60,681 nucleotides of DNA from Deltaproteobacteria bacterium (GCA_031285295.1 JAITWK010000044.1:1-60681), one strand, 5' to 3'. Shown: positions 50,799-59,929, counted from the stretch's first letter. The notes: generated by a model from the letters alone, not told the origin. A program made the numbers and translations.

Positions 50799-50859
50799 CT
50801 GCTTCTCCTTACGGACGTTACGGCCCGTTAATAAAATAACGAGCAAGGTTGGACCCGTG

Positions 50860-50888
50860 CCTATAGCTGTCCAAGGGGGGCATGTCAA
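50860..50888 (-). promoter_or_regulatory. Sigma70 promoter of the rpsF operon
   Basis: Minus strand TTGACA (50888-50883), exactly 17 bp, TATAGG (50865-50860). About 60 bp before the rpsF ATG. The strongest promoter-like match I found in the window. Confidence 0.7.
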
Positions 50889-50900
50889 GGGGGAAACTGT

Positions 50901-51803
50901 TTATTCGTCCAGCATCAAGGTTTTTTGCGCGTTCAATTTTTTGATTTGTTCTTTTGCGATGTCTTCAATGCTTTTGTTGGGTGTGGGCTGATTTTCAGGC
51001 AGTACGCCCCCAACGCGCACAATTGTTTGCCGAACTTCCTGCCCTACCTGGTTGTGCGTGTGAGTGGCGGCAGCAACACCCTGAATTTGTTCCATGCGGA
51101 TTTTTTCTTCGGCAAGCGAGATGCGAAACAAATTGGCAACCAGTTCCTGACTGTTCATATAGTCGAGGATTTTCTGTTTGGGTGAAAGGTGCTTGCGATT
51201 GTGAATATCCTGGACAGTTTCGCCGCCATAAAGCCCCATGTATCCGGCATTTTGAAACTGCGCGAATTCTTCGTCGGTAATAACTCCGGCATTATGCGCG
51301 GTTTCGGCAAGCATTTGATTCCACTGTTTGATGTCGCCGCGAATTACGAGCCGCTTGTTGTCTTCGTCCAGTTGGTTGAAATAATCGGCAACCTCTTGCC
51401 GCCGTGTTTGGATGGCAAAATAGGTTTGCCCGGTGGCAATGATTTCTTTGCGCGGGTCGCCATTTTGCACAATCAGGTAACAGGCGTAGCGCGAAAGTTT
51501 GTAGTCGATAATTGACTTTGTTTTGGTTTTCCTGACCTCAGGAAAACCTATTTCCTCATTGTTTTTTTGAGGTCTTGAGGGCATCTCGACCAATTTCTTG
51601 ACCTCAGGAAAATGGTCTGGAACAGTAAAGCCGCTATTACGACAGGCAAGCATGGCTCGGTCGATTACCTTTTTGAAATTTTCCCATTTGGAATATTCTA
51701 ATATTGATGCCAGTTCGCGGGCCAGCCAGTATTCATTACCAGCTTCATCCAGATGCTTGATTTGTTCAAAACCTGAATATTCTTTGGCTATTAGTTCGCT
51801 CAT
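50901..51803 (-). CDS. DinD-like (DNA-damage-inducible protein D) family protein
   Basis: 300 residues. The N terminus (FEQIKHLDEAGNEYWLARELASILEY) is BRO-N-like, followed by RKTKTKSIIDYKLSRYACYLIVQNGDP and a helical C-terminal half, matching DinD. E. coli DinD is SOS-induced and inhibits RecA filament growth. The ATG at 51803 has GGAG 8 bases upstream; the open frame to 52232 is antisense to hicAB. No LexA-type box seen by eye. Confidence 0.8.
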   Translation of the reverse strand: MSELIAKEYSGFEQIKHLDEAGNEYWLARELASILEYSKWENFKKVIDRAMLACRNSGFTVPDHFPEVKKLVEMPSRPQKNNEEIGFPEVRKTKTKSIIDYKLSRYACYLIVQNGDPRKEIIATGQTYFAIQTRRQEVADYFNQLDEDNKRLVIRGDIKQWNQMLAETAHNAGVITDEEFAQFQNAGYMGLYGGETVQDIHNRKHLSPKQKILDYMNSQELVANLFRISLAEEKIRMEQIQGVAAATHTHNQVGQEVRQTIVRVGGVLPENQPTPNKSIEDIAKEQIKKLNAQKTLMLDE

Positions 51804-51929
51804 GCTTTTGCTCCATGCGCTATTTTTTTCACAAGTCATTGATAACAAAATAAATAGAGGGAAGCAAAACAAATAGCAGGTAACTCTTCGTTTTTCCATG
51901 CTATTTATAGCCTGACTGTAAATTGCGCA

Positions 51930-51958
51930 TTGACGGTATAAACAAAAATGGTTATAAA
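51930..51958 (+). promoter_or_regulatory. Promoter of hicAB, possibly giving a leaderless hicA transcript
   Basis: TTGACG (51930-51935), 17 bp, TATAAA (51953-51958). Only 5 bases separate the -10 box from the hicA ATG, and no ribosome site is visible, so transcription would start at or next to the start codon. Confidence 0.5.
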
Positions 51959-51963
51959 ATTGA

Positions 51964-52140
51964 ATGAACAGCAAAGAATTTAAACGCTGGCTTGCTGAAC
52001 AGGGAGCCACTTTTGGGACTATGAAAGGCTCACATCTCAAAGTGTATTTCAACGGCAAGCAATCCATTTTACCCATGCACGGAGCGGAATTGAAAAAGGG
52101 CATTGTGGAAGGCATCAAAAAACAGCTTGGCTTGAAATAA
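51964..52140 (+). CDS. hicA: HicA-type mRNA interferase toxin
   Basis: 58 residues, a dsRBD-like fold toxin. Starts MNSKEFKRWLAEQGATF; the active histidine is H24 in KGSHLKVYF, and it ends with the family KKGIVEGIKKQLGL. Followed 12 bp later by hicB, the usual toxin-first order. Acts by cutting mRNA at the ribosome in known family members. Confidence 0.88.
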   Translation: MNSKEFKRWLAEQGATFGTMKGSHLKVYFNGKQSILPMHGAELKKGIVEGIKKQLGLK

Positions 52141-52152
52141 TGCGAGGATGAT

Positions 52153-52572
52153 ATGAAATTTCCCGTTACCCTTACTCCCGACAAAGACGCTGGCGGTTTT
52201 GTGGTCACTTTTTCCGATATTCCGGAAGCCATTACCCAAGGCGAAACCAGGGAGGAAGCTTTGAAAATGGCGGAAGAAGCATTGGAAGCCGCCTTGGAGT
52301 TCTATTTTGAAGATAGTCGCGCCGTGCCTGTGCCCTCTAAGGCAAAACGTGAGCAGGATGTAATTACGCTTCCGGCAAGTTTGTCCGCCAAAATTCTCTT
52401 GCTCAACGAAATGTTATCCCAGAATGTCCGCCCGGCGGAGCTGGCCCGCCGCATGGGGACAACTCCGCAAGCTGTAAATCGCTTAACCAACTTGCAGCAT
52501 ACTACTCGTATTGACGGCATTGACGCCGCTCTTCGTGTTTTAGGCAAGAGTTTGGAGGTAAGTCTGGCTTAG
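52153..52572 (+). CDS. hicB: HicB-type antitoxin with C-terminal HTH
   Basis: 139 residues: degraded RNase H-like N-terminal HicB domain (KDAGGFVVTFSDIPEAITQGET), and an HTH of Xre type (RPAELARRMGTTPQAVNRL) that would bind the operator and repress the pair. GAGGATGAT precedes the ATG. Confidence 0.9.
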   Translation: MKFPVTLTPDKDAGGFVVTFSDIPEAITQGETREEALKMAEEALEAALEFYFEDSRAVPVPSKAKREQDVITLPASLSAKILLLNEMLSQNVRPAELARRMGTTPQAVNRLTNLQHTTRIDGIDAALRVLGKSLEVSLA

Positions 52573-52697
52573 TTTTTACGTCCAGGAAAGTTGTGGTTTT
52601 GCCTCGTTTTGCCTAATTTTTTTTATTTTATTTCCCTTACTCTCCCTAAAGTTTTATTCCTGCCACCCGATATGCTGAATGAACTGGGAGAAGTATT

Positions 52698-54716
52698 ATG
52701 GCCGTTTCACTTTTCAGCAATTACGCGAGCATGCTTGATTCCAAGCAGATTGGCGAATTGTGGCGGCCAAAATCCCAGCGGATTCGGGTTGGCGACAATG
52801 TCGGCCTGATCACCTCCACCTCCTTCCAGAACACCACCTCGCGCAATATCGTTGTAGCAAACGGCGACGACGTAAGCTTTAAATCTACCAGACTGTTTCT
52901 TGGCGCAAAAAGCGCGGCGCAGTCCGGCATCAATATCAGAACCTTCCGCAGTTTGAGCGACGAGCAAATCAACGCCGGTGCTGTGTCAGCGAATGATTCG
53001 GCTATTTACAACAAGGGCGATCGCGTTGCCTTTATCAAAGACGGCGTCCTGTCAATTTACGAAAAGAAGGAAAACAAATTAGCCGAACTTTACGGTGGTT
53101 ATGAGGTTGGCGAAAAGCTGGCCGAAGTAAAAATTACCGATGATATGCGCGTAAGCTGGGATGGAGAAAATAACCCGGTTATCCATATGGGCGGCAAGGC
53201 CCGCACGGGCGGCGTGCTGCAAGCCCAAAGTAATGATGAAATTTTGATCCGGCACAGCGGAGCGGACGTGGTAGCCGGTAACAGCAGCGTAGTTTTTAAT
53301 ATGTCCGAACGCGAGGGCAACTTCAGCGGCGGCAACGGCGCTACTTTTTTGGGCAGTTACACTGAGTCCGTTTTCAAGAACCTTGGCGGCAACAACGTGT
53401 TTGCCGGATACTTCAATCAGGTGGAGTTTTCCGAGTCTGGTGGCGGCGACGAATTTTCCGGCGTGTTTGAAAATTCCAAGATCGAATCCGGCGAGGCTGA
53501 CGACAAGTTCAGCGGTTATTTTTTCGGATCGGAAATAAACGGCGGCGATGGCAAGAACGTTTTCAGCGGCTTGTTTTTGGGCGAAAGCAAAATTACCGGC
53601 GGCGCGGGCGATGACCGCTTTAACGGGCGTTTTATTGGCAGCAGCCTGGACGGCGGCGCGGGTAATGACACTTTTGGCAACGGCTTTAACCTGAGCGAAC
53701 TGTCAGTCATTAACCCAAAGCATGGCTTTGGCTATGCCGGGCTTGAGGCCGATTTTATCGAGGCCGTGGTTGAGGGCGGCGAAGGTGACGACAAGTTTGA
53801 CGATGCGGCCTGGGGCGGCAGCGTCAATTTGGGCGCGGGCAACGACAAATCCTCCGGCGTATTTAGCGGCACGATCATGGACGGCGGCGAAGGCGACGAC
53901 AATCTCACTGCCATGTATGCCGCCAACAGCGTATTTTCTACCGGACTCGGCAACGACGGGATCAGCCTGAGTACTTCGGTTACCAATGTGGTCAAGGCCG
54001 ATGAGGGTAAAAACACCATCAATCTGGGTAATAACCGAGGTAAGGTTGGCACTGGTGACGAAGCACTGGGCGGCGATCACAAGCTGACTTCTACCACCTG
54101 GCAGACTGTTAGCGATTATTTCGCCAAGCTGCGCCCCCTGGAATATGGCGAGCAAAGAAGCAACTATGTGGATGCCTCCAAGGGTGAAAACACCGTTAAC
54201 ATCCGCAACGGCCAGGGCAATCATCAGGTAAAGACCGGCACTGTTTATGAAGAAGATGAACAGCAGCAGGGCGATGTGGCGGCGGAACAGCAGTCAGGCG
54301 GGGCCGGAAGCAAAAGCGGCCTTGCCGGGCAGGCCGACCAGACCAGCGGCGGGATTGCGGAAATGTTGTCCAAGGCTGCCACTCAGAGTAATCAGCAGTT
54401 GCTGGAAGGCGCGTTGAATCCGGCCGGGGCTGACGAAACTGGCGAAAAGACCGCCGATGCGGAAATAGCCAAAAAGCGCAAGGCCATCGGGCGTTATGTC
54501 AGTCAATCCGGCGATGCGCCGATTACCTCCGGGGTCACTGGCGGCAGGGCTGCCACGGTGCATACCGGGCAGGGCGAAGATCTGAAGTTTAACGGGATCG
54601 AACGTATGTGGGACAACAGCTTGCGGAGTACGGACCCCGGCACTGGCTTGCTGCATTCCACCCGGCGCAGCGACGGCTTTGGAAGGTATATCAAGCAGCA
54701 ATCCATTTTTGGATAA
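52698..54716 (+). CDS. Large Gly/Asp-rich repeat protein (RTX-like)
   Basis: 672 residues. No signal peptide. Residues about 200-460 are a run of imperfect repeats alternating GG-x-GDD/GN-x-F and FSG-x-F-x-x-S-x-I, resembling RTX calcium-binding nonapeptides and likely forming a beta-roll or beta-helix. The C-terminal 180 residues are Gln/Gly/Ala-rich and probably disordered. Such proteins are often secreted by type I systems, but no exporter lies nearby. GGGAG before the ATG. Family not certain. Confidence 0.65.
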   Translation: MAVSLFSNYASMLDSKQIGELWRPKSQRIRVGDNVGLITSTSFQNTTSRNIVVANGDDVSFKSTRLFLGAKSAAQSGINIRTFRSLSDEQINAGAVSANDSAIYNKGDRVAFIKDGVLSIYEKKENKLAELYGGYEVGEKLAEVKITDDMRVSWDGENNPVIHMGGKARTGGVLQAQSNDEILIRHSGADVVAGNSSVVFNMSEREGNFSGGNGATFLGSYTESVFKNLGGNNVFAGYFNQVEFSESGGGDEFSGVFENSKIESGEADDKFSGYFFGSEINGGDGKNVFSGLFLGESKITGGAGDDRFNGRFIGSSLDGGAGNDTFGNGFNLSELSVINPKHGFGYAGLEADFIEAVVEGGEGDDKFDDAAWGGSVNLGAGNDKSSGVFSGTIMDGGEGDDNLTAMYAANSVFSTGLGNDGISLSTSVTNVVKADEGKNTINLGNNRGKVGTGDEALGGDHKLTSTTWQTVSDYFAKLRPLEYGEQRSNYVDASKGENTVNIRNGQGNHQVKTGTVYEEDEQQQGDVAAEQQSGGAGSKSGLAGQADQTSGGIAEMLSKAATQSNQQLLEGALNPAGADETGEKTADAEIAKKRKAIGRYVSQSGDAPITSGVTGGRAATVHTGQGEDLKFNGIERMWDNSLRSTDPGTGLLHSTRRSDGFGRYIKQQSIFG

Positions 54717-54736
54717 ATTTTCTGCACCTGCAAATT

Positions 54737-54780
54737 GCGCCCGGCAAGTAAGCTTTGCAAACTTGCCGGGCGCTTATTTA
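54737..54780 (+). terminator. Terminator after the repeat protein
   Basis: 13-bp perfect stem GCGCCCGGCAAGT / ACTTGCCGGGCGC with an 11-nt loop, followed by TTATTTA. Lies between convergent genes and may serve both. Confidence 0.8.
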
Positions 54781-54814
54781 TTTGGAACGCCAAACTTGCT
54801 TTACGCGGTGTGGC

Positions 54815-55360
54815 CTAACTCATTGCCTTGATCGAAATATCCATAAATTCATCCAGGCTCAGGCCGCACTTTTCGCATTCCTGAATGCGGTCGCGGCGAC
54901 AGTTGGCCGCAAAAGCTTTATCCTTGAATTTCTTTTTCAGGCTCTTCACTTCCATGCCAACCATGCCGGTGGGCCGCATCAAAGAAGCGGCGTAAACCAA
55001 TCCGGTCATGGTCTCTGCCGCACGCAACGCGTAATCAAGCGTGCTAACCGGCTCTTTGCCGCTGAACTCGCTGTTGTGCGCCACAATGGCGTTAACCATG
55101 GCCTCGTCAACGCCGGGTAGGCCTTGCAGCAATCCAATAGCCATCAGCCCGTGATTGGGATGGTCGTTCATGGTGTGCGGGTAATCGACATCGTGCAGCA
55201 ATCCGCACACGCCCCAGCGATCCTGGTCTTCGCCCAGGCGGGCGGCCAGGGCGCGCATGATGGCCTCGGAATTGAGGGCATGCTGCATCTGGTTGCTATC
55301 CGGTTTTTGTTCTTTCAGGCGGTTCAGGGCGGCTTCGCGGTCTACGGCTGGGCTGGACAT
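54815..55360 (-). CDS. HD-domain (HDIG-type) metal-dependent hydrolase
   Basis: 181 residues. HD signature in WGVCGLLHDVDYPHT, preceding His in HALNSEAIMRAL, later HPNHGLMA and IVAHNSEFSG. Such stand-alone HD proteins hydrolyse phosphate esters; the substrate is unknown. ATG at 55360 chosen over 55381 because AGGAGA lies just before it. Confidence 0.82.
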   Translation of the reverse strand: MSSPAVDREAALNRLKEQKPDSNQMQHALNSEAIMRALAARLGEDQDRWGVCGLLHDVDYPHTMNDHPNHGLMAIGLLQGLPGVDEAMVNAIVAHNSEFSGKEPVSTLDYALRAAETMTGLVYAASLMRPTGMVGMEVKSLKKKFKDKAFAANCRRDRIQECEKCGLSLDEFMDISIKAMS

Positions 55361-55489
55361 TTGATTCTCCTGCGCTGGCAAAAGTTCATCTCGTATCGCG
55401 CTGGCTAAAGGATTTAATCAGCGGGTTATGAGTGTGGGGCAAGCTTAAAGTTATATTAGGGCAGGCGTGAGGCGCTGGCAAGTGGGGGA

Positions 55490-56494
55490 TCAGGTCGCGC
55501 CACCACTTTTTAGCTGCCTCTGCATTTGCTTCAAGGTATCAAGGTAAGCTTTCTCCACCTCGGATAATTCGCCTGTAAGCTGTGTGCGGTAGGTATCGTA
55601 TTCGTGGTAAGCCTTGTCCACGGCCTCGCTGTGGCTGACGCGACCGGAATCTTCCAGAATCCCCATGCCGAAGTCGCGGGAAAAGGTATCCAGCGTTTCC
55701 AGCCAGTCTTTCATATGCATGGGCTGTTGCCGTTCCGCCTTCAATTCCGCCAGATCAAAAAAAGCGTTCACCAAGCGGCGCAGGGCGAACAATTCTTGTT
55801 CGGTCATGTAGTTTTTGGCGACAGTCACTTCGCTTTTAACCGGGCGGCTGCCCTTGAACACCGTCAGGCCCATGAACGGAAGCTCGGCGTTGGCGCGGTC
55901 AAAAATGATTTCCGCTGCCGTTTGCCCGCTGGCCGCATAGTGTAATTTGTTTTGCACGATTTTGAAGAAGGCAAAGGTTTCCGGCGTGGAGGCGTCGTAA
56001 TCCAGGCTGGTGGCGTATAAATCCAGCACTTGCCGATACATTACCTTTTCGCTGGCGCGGATATCGCGGATGCGCTCAAGGAGTTCCTTCCAATAATTCC
56101 CGCCGCCCATGTTTTTAAGGAGTTCGTCATTCATGGCGAACCCTTTGGCGAGGTATTCGTGCAATACGCCGGTAGCCCAACGCCGGAATTGTGTGCCGCG
56201 CAGGGATTTAACCCGGTAGCCGACGGCAATTATAAGATCGAGGTTGTAGAAAGCCACGGGTTTATCAGAATGAGCAAGGTGCAGAAAATGCACATTGCTT
56301 TTTTTATCGATTTCGCCCTCGGAAATAGCGTTGTTGATATGCTTGGTGATGACCGACCGTTCTCTTTGGAACAATTCAGCCATCTGCGTCTGTGTGAGCC
56401 AGAGGCTTCCGTTTTCCATCCGAACATCGATGCGGGTTTTCCCATCATCAGTCTGATAGATGACTATTTCAGATTTTTCAGGGGGCATGACCAT
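55490..56494 (-). CDS. RhuM-family protein
   Basis: 334 residues of the virulence RhuM family: LWLTQTQMAELFQRERSVITKHI (HTH-like), VAFYNLDLIIAVGYRVKS, QFRRWATGVLHEYL, then helical C-terminal region. Widespread in accessory DNA; molecular function unknown. Starts 6 bp after the stop of the HEPN-like gene, so the two form one transcription unit. Either of two close ATGs (56494, 56488) may be used. Confidence 0.83.
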   Translation of the reverse strand: MVMPPEKSEIVIYQTDDGKTRIDVRMENGSLWLTQTQMAELFQRERSVITKHINNAISEGEIDKKSNVHFLHLAHSDKPVAFYNLDLIIAVGYRVKSLRGTQFRRWATGVLHEYLAKGFAMNDELLKNMGGGNYWKELLERIRDIRASEKVMYRQVLDLYATSLDYDASTPETFAFFKIVQNKLHYAASGQTAAEIIFDRANAELPFMGLTVFKGSRPVKSEVTVAKNYMTEQELFALRRLVNAFFDLAELKAERQQPMHMKDWLETLDTFSRDFGMGILEDSGRVSHSEAVDKAYHEYDTYRTQLTGELSEVEKAYLDTLKQMQRQLKSGGAT

Positions 56495-56500
56495 GCTTAC

Positions 56501-57280
56501 CTAGAAAAAAGTCTTAGTAACTTTAGTCACACCTTCAATGAGTTCAAATACGTCTTCTTTTGTTGGTTCACGCTCCTTGGCGTGGTCACAAAGATTTCGC
56601 ATGTCTGCAAGATGCTGAACATATCTCCATTTAGGAATATCTATAACATTGCCGTCTTTAAGGGCATCGTTAAAATCTGCGATGGTTGGATTTTTTTTCT
56701 TGAAATTAATTGCGTGGATACCGCACACTTTCCATAAATGTTTTTCAAGCACAACACCGGCTACAGCTCCACCAGCGCGGAAAAATCCTTTTTTTGCAAG
56801 TTCTTTAGCGCTATCCAGTTCAGAATCAAATAATTCAGCTTGAACAACTTCTTTTAAATCAAATAAATAGCTATGTAATTTTTTTTGAGCAGATTTAAGA
56901 ATATAGCACTGTTGTTCCATTTTTTTTAGTGCATCTGAAGGTCCCCTTTTGGTTTCTCCGAATGCTGTTGTTATGGTAAGTCCTATCATGTAGTCATATA
57001 TACTATAGTTATCATATAAAATTTCTTTTCTTTTTTCATTTTTATATAGTGATATAAAATTTTCCAGTCTATCTGGAATCAATTGTTTAATTACAGATAG
57101 TGACTCTGTATACCATTCATTATAAGCATCAACAAAAATTATATTATCAAGTGTATTTTTAAATTCTTCTACCTGTTCTTTGGGCAGAGAATTTTGATCG
57201 TATGCCATTTTTGCAAGAAGCATCATTCCTCTATTTATAAGTTTTATCAATTCTTCTTCTTGTTTTTTATAGATACTCAT
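56501..57280 (-). CDS. HEPN-like protein, candidate RNase toxin
   Basis: 259 residues, mostly helical, markedly AT-rich. The C-terminal region has WRYVQHLADMRNLCDHAKER, which carries an R-N-x3-H motif (R228-N229 ... H233), the signature of catalytic HEPN RNases. Also present is a pairing-like stretch EKHLWKVCGIHA. No other family recognised. Upstream of and coupled to the RhuM gene. Toxin/defence role inferred. Confidence 0.65.
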   Translation of the reverse strand: MSIYKKQEEELIKLINRGMMLLAKMAYDQNSLPKEQVEEFKNTLDNIIFVDAYNEWYTESLSVIKQLIPDRLENFISLYKNEKRKEILYDNYSIYDYMIGLTITTAFGETKRGPSDALKKMEQQCYILKSAQKKLHSYLFDLKEVVQAELFDSELDSAKELAKKGFFRAGGAVAGVVLEKHLWKVCGIHAINFKKKNPTIADFNDALKDGNVIDIPKWRYVQHLADMRNLCDHAKEREPTKEDVFELIEGVTKVTKTFF

Positions 57281-57365
57281 GATTTTTGAACCTCAAATCA
57301 AGTTTTCTGTGGTTAATTCAATAACTGGTAAACGTGTAATTAGAACTCGCGTATCACACGTTGAT

Positions 57366-58220
57366 TCATATGTCCTGATTTTCTTTACTCACAATCTGCT
57401 TCATATTCTTCGCATTTAACCCGCTCACCGCAGATTTCCCCGTGCTTTTCTCTATCTGCTCACGAGCGACCTTTGCTGCGTGTGCGCCTTCCACGGCAAC
57501 TTCCGCGCTTTCCGCAAGTCCGGCTGGCTGCCGGGCTATGGAAATATCTGTCGCGGCTACTTCGGCCAACATATTAAGCACCAGCTCGGTATTGGTCATA
57601 TTGTCGCGCAGGTTTTCTTTTTTCAGCCCCTTTAAGCTCTTGTATTCGCGCGTGGTCAGGCCGCTCCAGGTTTTGCTCATCAAATCGGTAAGGACGGCAT
57701 ACTCTTCGCCTTGCTGAACACCGCTTTTATCCCATTCATCCGTCAGCGCTTTACGGACTTCAATGGACTTGATGCGCTGGTTGATCCAGCTTTCGCTATA
57801 CCCCAAGCGGCGATAATTTTGAATGGCGCGATTGATGGAGAGTTCCGGGTCAACCGTTTCATCAATTCGCTCATTGCCTACTTGAGCAAGCCATAGCTTG
57901 AAAGGCTCAGCTTTTTTGCTGGGGATGGATTGGACTAGGCGCAAAATCTGTTCGGTATCGGCTACGTCGGTAAGGTATTTTTTACCATCGGCGGCAGTCA
58001 TTTTCAGTTGGTTAGTATTACTAACCAACTGACTTCCTTCTGCGGCCAGCTTGTTTTTTAGCCATTTCCAATAATTGCGTGTTTTTGTGTAGTCTGTCTG
58101 GTCGGTTAAAATGGTGATGATATCCAAGACAGAAAACCACCATTTTTCATTTTCTCCATCCCATTCGGCGCGAACCTGGCGTGACTCAAATAGTTTGATG
58201 GATTTTTTCAATTCATTCAT
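57366..58220 (-). CDS. BRO-family protein, paralogue 1
   Basis: 284 residues. N-terminal BRO-like domain (WWFSVLDIITILTDQTDYTKTRNYW, KYLTDVADTEQILRLVQSIPS), as in phage antirepressors. The whole length is similar to the product of 58956-59777 (KYLTDVAD, RNYWK, LKGL...NLRD, EQ/QELEASTG). Closes with an Asn/Lys-rich tail. Role likely in DNA binding; unknown. Confidence 0.8.
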   Translation of the reverse strand: MNELKKSIKLFESRQVRAEWDGENEKWWFSVLDIITILTDQTDYTKTRNYWKWLKNKLAAEGSQLVSNTNQLKMTAADGKKYLTDVADTEQILRLVQSIPSKKAEPFKLWLAQVGNERIDETVDPELSINRAIQNYRRLGYSESWINQRIKSIEVRKALTDEWDKSGVQQGEEYAVLTDLMSKTWSGLTTREYKSLKGLKKENLRDNMTNTELVLNMLAEVAATDISIARQPAGLAESAEVAVEGAHAAKVAREQIEKSTGKSAVSGLNAKNMKQIVSKENQDI

Positions 58221-58553
58221 GGAGCGCTCTCTCTGATAATAGTAGTAAAAGCTTTTATGATGGCATTAGATGGAGATAATATTTTGTATATAAAACGCAA
58301 CACAAAATTAAGTCAAGGAGCACGTTTGTATGTTACCCAGAAAAAACAAAGGCTCCCAAGTTCTTTGAGGCATTGAGAATCTTCATTAGTTTGTCCTGAC
58401 CATGCCAACGTGAGAGCCGTAGCTCAACATTTTCGTATGTTTTAGTTTTCTGCCGCAAATATTGTTAGTTGCTATCTTGTAGGATAATACACAGCGTTAG
58501 AAAGTAGTTCCGTCTACCCGCAAAAAATTTGAAATATGGCAAGGAACTGGCGC
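58221..58553. other. 333-bp gene-free gap
   Basis: Left part (58290-58365) matches the sequence upstream of BRO paralogue 2 in pieces: TATATAAA, then TTAAGTCAA/TTAGTCAA, then GAAAAAACAAAG and CTCCCAAGT. The remainder shows no ORF or RNA I recognise. Confidence 0.6.
58334..58362 (-). repeat. Duplicated half of the tRNA-Ser terminator
   Basis: GAAAAAACAAAGGCTCCCAAGT differs by one base from 59889-59910, which belongs to the terminator behind the tRNA-Ser fragment. Here the second stem arm is missing. It marks the right edge of the duplicated BRO segment. Confidence 0.6.
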
Positions 58554-58937
58554 ATGAGCCGCACAACATGGCCGTCCAAATACCGTTGGCTCCACGAATA
58601 CGCGTTGACGAAACCGGATGCGGTTGCCGACTACAAAGATAGTTGGGACGCTCTGCGCTACTTTGTGCATGGCAAAATGTTCGCCCTGCTCATGCGTAAC
58701 CGGGGCGCAACTTTGTTAAACCTCAAGTGCGATCCCTACCTTTCGCTCGTTTTCCGCGAACGCTACAGCACGGTGCTGCCGGGGTGGCACATGAACAAGC
58801 TGCACTGGATATCCCTCTCCCTGATGGGCGAAACGCCTGAAGACGTGTGCAGGGAATTGGTGGATATCTCGTATGATCTGGTGTGGCAGGGGCTTCCCAA
58901 AAGGATACGCGAAGGCGTGACCGGAAAGCGCTTATAG
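58554..58937 (+). CDS. MmcQ/YjbR-family (DUF419) protein
   Basis: 127 residues with the family strings HGKMFALLM, LNLKCDPYLSL, PGWHMNKLHWISLSL and ISYDLVWQGLPK. YjbR-type proteins have a CyaY-like fold and bind DNA. I chose the ATG at 58554 (AAGGA 8 bases upstream) over 58536. Lies between two BRO paralogues on the opposite strand; its 3' end is 18 bp from the second one. Confidence 0.85.
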   Translation: MSRTTWPSKYRWLHEYALTKPDAVADYKDSWDALRYFVHGKMFALLMRNRGATLLNLKCDPYLSLVFRERYSTVLPGWHMNKLHWISLSLMGETPEDVCRELVDISYDLVWQGLPKRIREGVTGKRL

Positions 58938-58955
58938 CTGAGCTTAGAACGCACC

Positions 58956-59777
58956 TCATTCACCGATAGGCGGTAAGCCATTTTTCCCGGTAACAACCTT
59001 CTGTCCGGTACTCGCTTCCAGTTCCTGTCGGGCTTGCCTTGCGATACCGCCGCCCCGCTTTCCTGCCGTGGCATTTTCCTCAAGCCCGGTGGCGTTCATG
59101 CTTTCGGCTATCTGGCGGGTGGAAAGTTCCGCCAAAGCGGTGAAAATCAATTCGGCCTCGCTCATGTGGTCGCGCAGGTTTTGCGTCTCCAGCCCCTTGA
59201 GGTCTTTATGCTGCTTGACGCTGACGCCTGACCATTCCTGATGAATTATGTTGGTGAGGATGGCGTATTCCCTGCCTTCCTTAACTTCATGCCCTTTCCA
59301 GTAATCCGTCAGCTTGTTCCGGGTTTCCTGACCGAGCATCCGCTGCTCTATCCACTTCTCAGGACGACCATGCTCACGCCAGAGAGCGCGGGAGCGGTTC
59401 AACGCGATTTCGGGGTCAGCCATTTCCTTGATGCGCTCATAGCCGACCTTCGCCAGCCAGAGTTTGATTGGTTCCGCCTTGGGGCTCGGCACAGATTGCA
59501 CCAAGCGCAAGAGGGTTTCGGCATCGGCAACGTCAGTGAGATATTTCTTGCCATCCTTGGCGGTTAGCTTCAGTCGGTTACAATTTGTAACCACCTCGCT
59601 CCCTTCTTTTTTCAGACGATTTTTCAATACTTTCCAGTAGTTTCTGGCAAGAGCATGATCCGATTGATCGGTCAATACTTGGATAATATCCACCACTGAG
59701 AAATACCAAGTCTCAGTTTTTTCGTCATACATGCGGCGGATATCATTGTCTTCAAAAACGGCGATGTCGTTTTTCAT
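58956..59777 (-). CDS. BRO-family protein, paralogue 2
   Basis: 273 residues, similar along its length to 57366-58220: YFSVVDIIQVLTDQSDHALA, KKYLTDVADAETLLRLVQSV, KAEPIKLWLAKVGYERI. Apparently arose with its upstream region by segmental duplication. No partner gene recognised. Confidence 0.8.
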   Translation of the reverse strand: MKNDIAVFEDNDIRRMYDEKTETWYFSVVDIIQVLTDQSDHALARNYWKVLKNRLKKEGSEVVTNCNRLKLTAKDGKKYLTDVADAETLLRLVQSVPSPKAEPIKLWLAKVGYERIKEMADPEIALNRSRALWREHGRPEKWIEQRMLGQETRNKLTDYWKGHEVKEGREYAILTNIIHQEWSGVSVKQHKDLKGLETQNLRDHMSEAELIFTALAELSTRQIAESMNATGLEENATAGKRGGGIARQARQELEASTGQKVVTGKNGLPPIGE

Positions 59778-59888
59778 ACATTATCCTTATCTTTTGGCGT
59801 ACATGGTGGTTGTGACGTGTGTTTATGTATATAAACAAAATGTCAAATTTAGTCAATTCTGATGCTATCCATTATTTACTAACTGCCC

Positions 59889-59929
59889 GAAAAAACAAAG
59901 ACTCCCAAGTCCGTTAAGAATTGGGAGTC
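59889..59929 (-). terminator. Terminator of the tRNA-Ser locus
   Basis: Minus strand GACTCCCAA (loop of 12) TTGGGAGTC followed by TTTGTTTTTTC, 16 bp past the tRNA CCA end. Part of it is copied at 58334-58362. Confidence 0.8.

Noticed and set aside
51804..52232. N-terminal extension of the DinD frame
   Set aside because: It is antisense to hicA and the start of hicB, and the ATG at 51803 has a good ribosome site and the normal family start.
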